Assembly (NCBI GenBank): GCA_019916065.1 | Contig: CM034233.1 | Location: forward strand, 7,198,516-7,262,515 | DNA length: 64,000 bases | Reading direction: 5' to 3' | From: Vitellaria paradoxa | Taxonomy: Eukaryota; Streptophyta; Magnoliopsida; Ericales; Sapotaceae | Shown here: positions 21,601 to 31,600 of the stretch, piece by piece | Numbering within the stretch: the stretch's first letter is position 1 | How the letters are laid out: every line of letters begins with the position of its first letter | Program-made: the position numbers and the translations under genes | Notes under the pieces: model-generated | Databases searched by the model: none | What the model was told of the DNA's origin: nothing | What the model saw: only the letters and a program-made list of their open reading frames with translations

Positions 21601-22652
21601 ATAAAAATATAAGATCGAATATTCTATGATCTTCGAAATTTCGTATACTCAAATATAGATTTGTCTTAATGATATGTTTGAAGAAAAAGTAATAAAATAA
21701 ACAGACACGTCATATGGCATGTCCGACATGTACCTCAACGTCCCATTTTGAAGTGTCTATGTTTCATAGCTTCAATCCAATGTATTCTAAATAATAATAT
21801 TACAATGGCCCCACTTATTGACTTATTTCATCAAGCCCATTTTTTCTGCTTTTTAAGTGAAAACTACATTGGAGAATTTAAAGGGGAAAAAATGGCTATT
21901 ACAGACAAAGCCATTAAGGACAGAGCTCGGATTTAGAGCATACTTCATAGTTGAAAGTTCAAGGGGACAAACGAGCTGGCAATGGGAAAATAGTGCAGAT
22001 TTAAGACAATAAATTGATGTCATGAACAATACACATTGAGTCAGGCAATCAATGCAATGAAGAATGTGGAACCTGAATGCTAGACCTACAGGCTACAAGA
22101 TCCTCTTTCTCTCTCTTTACAAGAATTTCAACCCTATTAACCGAGTCCAAATATTCTCTTTAAAGTTGCAAATAACAAATTAGTGATTAAAAAAAAAAAA
22201 AAACGATTTTAACGTTTTAATTGAATCAACGTTTGTTTGAAAGGAAGTAAAAACACAAAGGCATCAAAGGAAAATTGCAATTTTGTTAATATGACTTCAA
22301 AAAAAAAAAATTAAATAAATAAATTAAAGAGCTCAGAACTAATCCAAACTTTGCGTGGTAGAAAATTGAGCCCAATTAACTCCGAAAAAGTAAACCAAAT
22401 CAAGATCCAAAATTCTAATTGATTTCCTTCTACACTTTCCAGCAACCAAACCAAACGACATACTCAGTCTCAGCATTAGACGAATGAGGCAAAGAGTTCG
22501 TAAGGAAAGGAATACCAATTAACACCAGAGTGAAACAGAAATAAGCATACAAAAGCAGGAGAGGATCCTTTGTAAGCAAGAACAAGATTAGCAGCTCCTT
22601 CTCCTCTGTAGATCCAATCGGCCGCATCTTTTTGCTCCAAAACCACATCCAT
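14859..22652 (-). CDS. IPK1: Inositol-pentakisphosphate 2-kinase, 7 coding exons
   Basis: Catalyses ATP-dependent 2-phosphorylation of Ins(1,3,4,5,6)P5 to InsP6 (phytate). Coding exons on the minus strand: 22551-22652, 21156-21374, 18522-18657, 17049-17089, 16855-16965, 15995-16621 and 14859-15074. All junctions are GT/AG and in phase, giving 483 codons against about 450 in Arabidopsis. Landmarks: the ATP-loop YRGEGAANLVLAY (residue ~15-27); VEIKPKCGFLPVSRF, the inositol-phosphate-kinase EIKPK motif, formed across the exon 4/5 junction; a zinc site H318, C328, C331, H347 (HAYYDIISQPCLVC); ATAKDVSLMISF with the catalytic-type Asp ~379; and FIDLDLKPF near the C-terminus. The start chosen is the ATG giving MDVVLEQKDAADWIYRG, just after an AG that may end a 5'-UTR intron. 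An 18-bp in-frame duplication lies at residues ~350-361. Nothing suggests a pseudogene. Assignment is from recalled similarity to the Arabidopsis protein. Confidence 0.95.
15440..15935 (-). mobile_element. LTR-retroelement remnant in IPK1 intron 6
   Basis: On the minus strand a segment with few other features (TGTTAGTGTTGG near 15930 to CTGCATCA near 15533) is followed directly by TTGGCATCAGAGC, a one-base variant of the initiator-tRNA-Met primer-binding site. This is the arrangement of LTR end plus PBS. It contains (TA)n at 15556-15575 and (GA)n at 15576-15614. No internal coding region or second LTR is present, so it would be a truncated element or TRIM. It lies on the same strand as IPK1. 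Confidence 0.45.
15576..15614. repeat. (GA)n microsatellite in IPK1 intron 6
   Basis: About 19 uninterrupted GA units adjoining a (TA)n tract on the left. A typical polymorphic marker. Confidence 0.95.
16151..16186 (-). repeat. 18-bp in-frame tandem duplication inside IPK1 exon 6
   Basis: ACGTTCATCCAAAGGCAA on the plus strand is repeated at an 18-bp period. It encodes PLDERL twice (MPLDERLPLDERLDGSLK), where the Arabidopsis enzyme as I recall it has one PLDESLK. The reading frame is kept. The insertion sits three residues after the last zinc ligand. Confidence 0.9.
17090..18521. other. IPK1 intron 3 (1.4 kb), no nested gene seen
   Basis: Less AT-rich than the surroundings in 17450-18120, with two overlapping 61-codon frames. 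These lack motifs and may be eroded transposon sequence. Confidence 0.45.
19035..19994. mobile_element. 1-kb AT-rich terminal-inverted-repeat element, family C copy 1
   Basis: The ends are GGGGGCCGTTTAGTAACGCT and, inverted, GGCCCTCTTTGGTAATGTT. The interior is a series of roughly 90-bp degenerate repeats of the type TTATTAAAAATAATTTAATAAAATATATTT. No transposase. TTC lies on both sides, possibly a mutated TTA duplication. It sits in IPK1 intron 2 beside copy 2. Confidence 0.75.
20080..21122. mobile_element. 1-kb AT-rich terminal-inverted-repeat element, family C copy 2
   Basis: Begins GGGCTCGTTTGACAACACTG and ends GTTACCAAACGGGACC, flanked by TTA at 20077-20079 and 21123-21125 (PIF/Harbinger-type target duplication). 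It is colinear with copy 1 over its whole length. Its right end is about 30 bp from the 5' splice site of IPK1 exon 2. A third copy starts at 63912, and an internal fragment occurs near 26520-26730. Confidence 0.82.
21375..22550. other. IPK1 intron 1, no nested gene seen
   Basis: About 1.2 kb, AT-rich. The minus-strand frames that read through its borders are intron read-through from exons 1 and 2. Confidence 0.6.
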
Positions 22653-24268
22653 CCACTGCAAATATATCAAAAATAACATACTAGCTAAGCATATACATAC
22701 ATCATTAGATGCATAAGCATACATGTATGAATTCGTTGATCGTCTCAGTACCTCAATTTAGCACTCCAAGAAGATATGATTGAGATTCAGAATTTCGAGC
22801 GGTCCCAGCCCTAGCACCGAGCAAGCGAGAGAATCGCCTTTGACTCCTCGCTGGTTGCTGCTACGTTTCCGTTGCGTTTACTTTTTGGAAATGTAAATGG
22901 ATGAAAATGAGTAAATTACACTAAATTCGCTCAACACTTTAGATAATTATGTAACCACCTACACTATATTTCAAAATTACATTTATTTCCCTTGTTTTGA
23001 AAAGTCTAGTAACTCCTGACCACAAAGATCTGCACCCCTCTCACTCAAGCATGCTTTAATTCTAAAATTTTAAAAGAATTTAGTGGTCTTATAATTTTAA
23101 AAATTATTATACTACGGAAATATTTAATATTACATATATGATATTTCATCTCAATCCGTTTAAGTAAAATACGATAAGAGTAATTTATCGTGTCTCAGTA
23201 GCAACTTACTTATCCTTTTGATGCTTCATCATTGTTAGCCCATCACGCCAACCCATTTTCATTAATCTTACTCCTAACTTTGCTAATTTTTTCTATAAAG
23301 AAAAAAAATTATCCCTGACTAATCAAACGAATATTGTAAACAAGCCATTTACAGCATTTACTAAATATATGAAGCATAAACTACATAAAATTGATAAATA
23401 CCCATCCATTTCATCGGTTACAAAATAATTTAATGGTAGTAATAGTGGCACAATTCAAACATCCAAAGTTCACTCATTTTCAGCCCTAAAGCAAATCCAT
23501 GTTAAGGACATATTAGCATTGAGCTCGTCGATGAAAAATGAGATAAATAAAAGATTTTTCATTTGTCGTGTATTTTTTATGATACTTGTTTAGTAGTGTG
23601 TTTCGTATTCGATTTTTGTTTTTTTACATTTGTTTGGACTATCTCAACGAGATAATCAAATTGCATATAAATGTTAGTATTGTCTTTCTCTTTTTCATTA
23701 TTTTATGTTATGTTTATTTATGAAAATTAATTTGCACGCAAACATGTTTCATTACTACAAAATATTCAAAATCTTTCTTCTTAGTTTGGAGCAACAAAGC
23801 TTCTTCCAAAATTTTCTCATTGATTAACAAATTTAGAGAATTACTAATTTTGTATACATACCTATATTGTTGTTGAAGAAAAAAAAGATGAGGAGAGAAG
23901 ATCCATAGACCTTCTTATATATACACATAAAAATATATAGAGAAAGACGAACCCTTTGAAAGGCTTACATATAAAAAAAGAATAATTAAAATCTCTAATT
24001 TTATAGCTTACTTTTCTTTTAATTTTAATGTAATTGTGGAAAACTTATTTTGTTGATTTACTAAGTCCTCATTTAGCAGAACCGTTGTTACGAAATTTTA
24101 ACTCATTTGGGGTGTTACCAACATTGAAATCGACTTCAATGACTAATCGTGATCAGTGAAGTATCGAAACAAATGAAGCACCTATGTAGAAATCTCATAA
24201 TGAGAAAATGCAAATTCTAGCTTTGCTTAATTGTCCTCGTCCCTTTCTTCTAGTTATAGCAACTCACG
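22653..24268. other. Upstream region of IPK1 and intergenic DNA
   Basis: The first 200 bp should contain the IPK1 5' UTR and promoter; a CAG immediately before the start codon may end a 5'-UTR intron. Beyond that no gene or clear element boundary was seen. Confidence 0.45.
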
Positions 24269-24276
24269 AAAATCGG

Positions 24277-24719
24277 CAGTGGCGTACGCAAGAATTTTGG
24301 TCAACGTCTGTCAAATTACGTGTAAAATTTTAAATTCTAAATAAATACATAAAATATGATAAAATACAAAATACTATCCATTGATATTAAATATATTACC
24401 ACTTTTCTACTATATTACAATAATTTACTCTATTCAAAAGTTACCAAACATACAAAAGTTGCTAAAAATTACCAAAAATTACTAAAAGTTACCAAAAGTT
24501 ATTAAAATTATTAAAAGTTGTCAAAAATTTTACCAAACACCAAAAAATTGTAAGAAAAGTGCTAAAAATTTTTTGGTTAGAAATACCAAAAGTTACTAAA
24601 AGATATGCCTCCAAAATTTTTTTTATAAATATTTATAATTTTTTTATATCAAATAATTTAAAAAAAAAATTTCAACGTAGGCTTTCACCTAAACTGAGCA
24701 TCATGTGGCTCCGCCACTG
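24277..24719. mobile_element. Non-autonomous hAT-type element with nested MITE-like sequence
   Basis: The left CAGTGGCGTACGCAAGAAT is mirrored by ATGTGGCTCCGCCACTG at the right. The flanks AAAATCGG (24269-24276) and AAAATCAG (24720-24727) are an 8-bp duplication with one change, as expected for hAT. The interior carries many 'AAAGTTACCAAA' repeats like the MITE at 4090-4434, probably a nested insertion. Confidence 0.82.
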
Positions 24720-24727
24720 AAAATCAG

Positions 24728-25257
24728 TGCCGTGTTTCACGCATTGGAGCTCTGACGAGGCCCTAAAAAAGAGAAGATGGGAAGGAGAGACAAATCATGG
24801 AATTTTGTTAGTATGAGGAAGAGGAGATATAAGGTGAAATAAAGGTTGTTTTTGTTTTTCTACACATGATAAAACAATAAACTTAATACATTATTGTAAG
24901 TTTATGGCTAATATCATAACTTTTCATTCAAATCTTATCAGCATACATGCTAACAGGAGGAATCATGGTTAATAACTTTAAAAAAAAAAAATTAATTTTT
25001 TAACATCGAGGTCATAAGTATAATTACTTAAGATGTTAAAGACGTATAAATATAATTTTTCTGATTAAAAAATTGCCGTTGCAAGTCTGCAGGCTCGTCA
25101 GCTACCTATTCGGCAAATACGAGGACTGAATGCCTTATGTGCCTTGCCGGAGGTGTGCACCCTGCATATTTAGGGGGCGGTTGGGAGACCCCCAAAAAAA
25201 TGTCAATTTTTATAAATTTGTACTTACTTTTGACTATTTACATATATTTTAAAAGTT
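24728..25257. other. Intergenic, no gene seen
   Basis: AT-rich; no open frame or repeat boundary that can be supported. Confidence 0.45.
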
Positions 25258-25573
25258 TAACGTGTCGTTTGATTTTTTTTTATTTTTTATTTTTTATTTT
25301 GAATTTAATTTTTTTTATATTTTTAAAAATAAGAAAAACAGTTCAAAACTCATTTATTTACTTATATTTTGAAAATTTATTTTAAAAAATAAAAAATAAG
25401 TTTACATGGAAATGAAAAATAATAAAAAATTATTTTGAGAGTTTTTAACCCAAAACAAAGAAAATCTGAAAATAAGAAAAACAGAACATTTTCTGTTTAC
25501 TCGTTTTGAGATTTTTAACACATAAAATAAAAATAAAAAACAGAAAATAAACAAATAAACAAATACCACCTAA
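25258..25573. mobile_element. MITE, family D copy 1
   Basis: Flanked by TAA on both sides. The left terminus CGTGTCGTTTGATTT roughly mirrors AAACAAATACCACC at the right. Interior blocks AAAAATAAGAAAAACAGTTCAAA and the GTTTACTCGTTTTGAGA-like motif are shared with the copies inside the P450 gene. Confidence 0.72.
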
Positions 25574-27019
25574 ATTTTGTAAATTTTTGTTAACTTTTAT
25601 AAATTTTTGTCAACTTTTATTATTTTTTTCTTAACTTTTTAGCAATTTTTTTAACCAAAATCATTCGAATGGATCTGATCAAAATTTTTGAGTTGTGTGC
25701 AACCACACCTCCAAAAGTGATTGACAAATTTTTTTTTTTTTTTTTTTTTTTTTGTTTTTGTCTTCCAAACGCTGCCGTAGCATAAAATGCTCAAGGAGTT
25801 TACCACACTGTCTTTTTTTTTTTTTTTTTTGAGTGATAATCGACTATTTAAATAGAAACTAAAATAAAACAAAATACCCAAATACAACAGAGGGTACTTG
25901 TAATTTTTAAATAAAATATAAACAAAAATATTTCAAAGTTATATTTGTATTTATAAATTTAAAATTAAGAGAGTTTTAGTAATAAAAAGTAATAATATCG
26001 GACTAATTAATATTAACTTCAGAATATTCGTTTCGTCAATCAGTTAACCTATCATTAATACGTTCTTGATTATTTGTAAAGAATAAAATCAAAAGATAAA
26101 TAAAAAGAAACAACATCGGAGAATATTCACGGAGATAGAGGTTTGGAGAGTGCACTCTCCTATTAGGATAAAGTTTTGTGGATAACCAGAACCACCTTTG
26201 AATTAGACGTTAGTGAACGTATTTTATGTAAAATTTTCTAATATAACAAAATAATACATGATACGTAAACAACAAATAATTATTTTTAATTTTTTAAAAA
26301 AAACTGAATTTATTTATTAATTTTTGCACTCGAGTTTTATTGTAAAATAATTTATTTTATTCATGAGAGAGAGGGGAGGGGTGGTTGATATTTGATTTTT
26401 TTTTTTTTTTTTAGAGAGAGTCGCAATTCTTATGTATGATATTGTGTATATTTATACAAGGAATTATGTAAATATTTTAGAAATGTCTAAATTTTTTTCA
26501 CTATATTTGTACAAGTAATTTTATTTTTTATTAATAATACGTAACTATTAATTATTAAAAACTATTTTTAATTTCATAGAACAAATCGTTTTAATCATAA
26601 ACTATAATTTTAATATTAATTAATTTTATTTTTAATATAATATATTATTTGTTAAAAATTATATAATAAAATATTTTAATAAAATAAATTATCTTAATAG
26701 GACGTAACAAAAAATTAACAAAATATTCTGTTTAGGGTTTAAAATTAACAAATATTTTATTCGAGGTTTAAATTTAACATTGGTCTATTTTTCTCAACTT
26801 CCTTTATATATGTATAAATTATTCTAAATAAACAAAAGACGTGAGAAAAGGAAAAATGTGGGACATATATGTGTGGAATAAATGCTACACATTGCTCGGT
26901 CTACTTGCAATCACCCCGCAATTCATGGTCCATCTTAGCAGGCGTCAGCCAATTCGAATCCCTCACTGTGTCTCCCATTGGGGGTGCCTATGCCTGCCGA
27001 TCGTTAAAGCACAAAAACA
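25574..27019. other. Intergenic, repeat debris
   Basis: Poly-T runs at about 25730-25753 and 25814-25830. A fragment of family C interior lies at about 26520-26730. A weak B-box-like CAATTCGAATCCC at about 26950 might be an eroded SINE but has no A box. No gene seen. Confidence 0.4.
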
Positions 27020-27283
27020 AACGGGTGATTGCGGTGAAAAAATTGACTGCAAGAACTGTACTGAAAAATAAAAAATTGAGATTTGATTGTTTTTAATCGA
27101 ATAATTTTAATTTAATTTAATTTAAATTATTTTTAAAATAAAAATTAAAATTAAAAAAATTTGATTGAAATATAATTAATGTAGAATGTAAAAAGTCACG
27201 TATCATTAAAATGAAATCAAATCTCAGCCTTACATTTTTCACTGCAACCCCTGCAGTGAATTTCCCCTTGAAGCCAAAACAAA
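27020..27283. mobile_element. MITE, family F copy 2
   Basis: Left GTGATTGCGGTGAAAAAATTGACTGC and right TTTTTCACTGCAACCCCTGC are the diverged termini of the element at 6097-6366. The internal 'AATTTTAATTTTTATTTT'-like centre is also shared. Confidence 0.72.
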
Positions 27284-27718
27284 CTGAGCAGTGTTAGATT
27301 TTTAGAGTTCGATTGCTCTCCCATTTGGTTAAACTTTAAAAATTATTTGAATGCACTGATTCAAATCATCCCGATTTATTCACATTTATTTGAAATTAAA
27401 ATATTATAAATACGTCTGAACTATTAAATTAAAATTTAACGACTCGTAATCAATATTACGAGTTGGCATAACATCCCTTTTCATATATATATATATATAT
27501 AGTTGAAACTATTACTCATAAAAAAAGTAATTAATTCATCAAAAATTTTTTTACTCCGTAATCAATGATTATATCACATTATTTTGAACTTATTTTTAAT
27601 TGAATGCCCAATATTCAACGTTTGCGGGTTTTCTACCCTAAATTTTTTAACAAACTAACCAGCTAAAAATAACATATAATAAGAAGATAATTTTTTATAC
27701 TGTTACGGTAATTTAGAG

Positions 27719-27850
27719 TGTATTTGACGCACAGAAAAACATTAAAAATTTTTAAAATTATTTACTTTTTATCTTATTACACGAATTATAAACTTACAAA
27801 TTATTTTAAATTATCTCACTTTATTTCATTTTTTATCTCTCCGAACATTT
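27719..27850. mobile_element. MITE, family A copy 3
   Basis: GTGTATTTGACGCACAGAAA at the left and TTTTTTATCTCTCCGAACAT at the right, with TTATTACACGAATTATAAAC in the middle, as in other family A copies. Confidence 0.5.
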
Positions 27851-27904
27851 CTTAATATGTACTATGAAGTAAATATTTATGTGTCCTAAAAAGTATGATA
27901 TATT

Positions 27905-28055
27905 GGTTGTGTTTGATTTGTTAATTTTTTCTGAAAATTTTTAAAATTTTTTAAAAATTATTTACTCTTTATCTCATTACATAAAAATTACGAATTTACA
28001 ACTTATCTCATTTTATTTTAATTTATCTCATTTTTTATCACTCTAAACATACCCA
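27905..28055. mobile_element. MITE, family A copy 4
   Basis: TTGTGTTTGATTTGTTAATT to TTTTTTATCACTCTAAACATACCC, with the family A middle block. Same orientation as copy 3, which it follows almost directly. Confidence 0.6.
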
Positions 28056-28306
28056 TTATCGGATAAAATCAAAATGGTAATAATTACTAGCGGAGAAAAC
28101 CTAACTTTTGCCTATTGAGAATAAATGATTTAATAAATAGTATGGACATGCGATGATGGCTACGCTGACAAAGAGCTACACTGAGAAAAGATTTGGAAGC
28201 AAGGAGAACCTGCCATTTCCAGGTTGAATCAGAGAGCACTGAGACATTCAAAATTGTCATAATGTATACATGTAATTCATTTCGTCTCTATTATTCATAC
28301 ATATTA

Positions 28307-28476
28307 TGGCTGAGTTTGGTGTGTAATATTTTGTTGAAAATCACCAAAAGTCTCTATAAATCTCTGTTAACTTTATATCACATCAACTTTTTTCTCTCAC
28401 TGCACGCATTACGAACTCTCTCCAAACCACAATTTATCTCAATTTATCTCATTTTTTCTTACTCCAAACAAACCCT
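28307..28476. mobile_element. MITE related to family I, in the P450 5' flank
   Basis: Starts GGCTGAGTTTGGTGTGTAAT and ends TTTTTTCTTACTCCAAACAAA. The right end is identical in style to the 613-973 element and the middle has TCTCTATAAATCTCTGTTAA as there. It ends about 190 bp before the P450 start codon, so it lies in or next to the promoter. Confidence 0.65.
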
Positions 28477-28665
28477 ATATGACCCAAAACTTTTGTCCCA
28501 CTCTTCTCCACCGTACACGTATCCCTTTTTGGATTCCCTTGAAAGTGCTAGATCGATTGGATTGGATGTTTCAATTTTACCGACGATTATATATACATAT
28601 GTATATCTGCGCGATTGGTGTTGCTGATGATCTGTGAATTGCATTAGTTCAGGTAGAAGAGGATT

Positions 28666-31600
28666 ATGGAGCCTCTTTTGCCGTCTCTTGCTCCACCGTG
28701 TATTGGTTGGTGGTGGTGGTGTTGTGCTGTGCTGTATGCCGGGGTGACATGGCTGATATGGCGAATAACCATAATCTTATGGCAGTACGGTTGTCACCTT
28801 CACGAATCAACGGTTGGAATTCCCCCAGGAAACACAGGGTTACCATTGATTGGAGAAACCCTACAATTCATGGCCGCCATCAAAGGCAGCAAAGGATTCT
28901 ACGAATTTGTTCGGGTTCGCCGGCTCCGGTACGCGATGCCCATTCTCATCTATAATATTACAAGCATATGATATATCCAGCCACCATGTGCCCTGCAAAC
29001 ATGCGTGCAGTTATTAAAAGTCAGTATAAATTTATAAATATTTCAGTCTCAATATTGATGGCATGAATAGAAAATTTATAAATATTTCAATCTCAATATT
29101 GATGGCATGAATAGAAAATTTAAATTTTATAAAAATTTGTAAAATATAGTAAAATTTCAAAATAAGTTAAGTTGAAATTTTTTTGTGTTTAGAGTTATGA
29201 AAAGTGAGATAAAATGAAATAAATAGTAATTTATAATTCATACAGTGGGATAAAAAATAATTAATTTTTAAAATTTTTTAACATTTTTTAGAATTTTTTT
29301 CACTAAAAACGAAATTATGGTGCGATATATATATGTGTATATATATAAATCTGCTTATCATTTTAAAATAATAAATTTACCAGCAACAAAGTGTCAATTC
29401 AGTTGTCATATTGATCATATTCTCCCATTATTTTATTTAAACTTTCCAATGAAAAAGTGATAATAAAATAACATATTTATATAGTTGGCTGATGAAGATT
29501 TATTTAAGATCTGTTTAGAGTACTAAAAAATATAAAAAAAAACTTTATAATTCTCTATAAAAACTTTTTGCACCTTAAATTATTTAAATTTATATATATT
29601 TACAAATATCTCAATAAATTTATATAAATTCTAGTAAAATTTTTAAAAATTCTAATAATATTTTTACAAATTTAAAAAAAAAAAACTCTTAAAAAGTCAA
29701 AAAAATTTTGCCTAAATCTGTTTGAACGAATGAAAATCTGTTGATACAGAACCATTCTTCTCTATTTTTTTTTGACTTGTAGTTTGAACGTCAAAAAATA
29801 AATCAAATTATATTTTATCTCAATTTTTTTGTAACTCCAAAACTCCTCTTACTTTCAACAGGTATGGAAGTTGCTTCAAAACTAGGCTATTTGGAGGGAC
29901 CCATGTGTTTGTATCAAGCACGGAAGCAGCCAAGACAATCCTGAACAATGATTTGGGAAGATACACAAAGAAGTACATAAGGTCGATTGGTAAGGTGGTG
30001 GGAGAAGAAAGCGTGCTCTGTGCTTCTCAGCAGCACCACAAGCTTATTCGAAACCGTCTCGCCCATTTATTCTCCAACGATTCCGTCTCCCTCTTCGTCA
30101 AACAGTTTGATGAGCTGATTGTTAACGCCCTCAGTGGCTGGAAGCATAAACACCCCGTTGTTGTCCTAGACGAAGCACTAAAGGTCTGTACGTTCTGTCA
30201 TCTGTCTCACCATTCAATTAACTCTTTCTCAAATCAGAGTATATTTGGAGTGATAAAAAAATAAGATAAAGTGAAATAAAATGAGATACATTATGAGTTT
30301 GTAGTGAGATAAAAAATAAATAATTTTTAAAAAATTTAAAAAATTTTCAACGATTTATAATAAACCAAATGAAATCTTAATTATACAATAAATAAATAAT
30401 AAGATTGGAAAATTTTATTCAAATGATGTTAAAAATAAAACATCTATACACACATACACACATATTTACAAATTATTTATAAAAGTGTTACTATCATGTT
30501 ATTCTAATAAACTTGCGATTTGTATTTAGGATAAATTAACGTTTTCCTTTGCTTTTCCCATAAGTTGATTTTTCAATGGGGTCCACTGGTTGGGCCATCT
30601 CATTAAAGTGGGCCGAAACTTTGTGTTTGGTAGAGCACCTTTCGGTACTTGATTGTCCAGCTAGCAACAATTTGGGCAAGCGAGGCCGGGCCGGGGCTTT
30701 ATTTTTGGCCCGATACAGGAATCAACAGGGCCAGCTACAAGCTTCTAATGGTTGAGTTGCTAAAATTATAACAAGTTTTATTCAACCGACCGTGTGTTGT
30801 GATTTAATTGCATTTTGTTTTGTGAGAAAGCTAATTAATTAAGGGTCATTTGGTTTATTTTTCTCTTTTTTATTTTCTGTTTTTGTTTTCTATTTTCTGT
30901 TTTGAACTCATTTTTCATTTTGTACCTTCGAAAATAAGAAAAACAGTTCAAATTTCATTTGGTTACTTGTCTTTTCAAATTTTGTTTTGAAAAATTGAAA
31001 ATGAGTTTAAACATAAAATGAAAAATGATAAAGAGTCATTTTGAAGTTTTTAATAAAAAATAAAGAAAATCTCAAAATAAGAAAAACAAAGTATTTTTTA
31101 TTTACACGTTTTGAGTTTTTAACACATAAAATAAAAAAAAATAAAAAATAAAAAAGTAAACCAAATGCCACTAATGTGCGGCGAACTTGGAATTGATAAC
31201 TGGGTGCAGATAACATTCGTGGCAATGTGCAAGATGTTGATGAGCTTAGATGACGAAGATGAACTAGAGGTGTTGCGGAAAGACGTTGCTCTTGTTTGTG
31301 AGGCAATGCTTGCTTTCCCTCTCAGATTACCCTGGACTAGATTCCACAAAGGCCTCCGGGTATGTTTGTTTGTGTATATACATATATATTACTAACTCTT
31401 AAAATTAATTCAGGACTACTTCACTTCAACCTAGCCTAGCTAGCTGTATAGACACATATATATATATATATATATATATCATCATGATTCAATTATCAAA
31501 CTAGTTTTTTTTTTTTTTTTAAGACGAATTGTTGATAATTCATAATATAATGATATTGAATCAGGCAAGAGAAAGAATCATGAGCACATTAGAGAAGATG

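Noticed and set aside
22920..23060. Further MITE
   Set aside because: The style is MITE-like, but no inverted termini or target repeats could be fixed.
26940..27010. tRNA or SINE-like B box (CAATTCGAATCCC)
   Set aside because: No matching A box, no cloverleaf and no target repeats.
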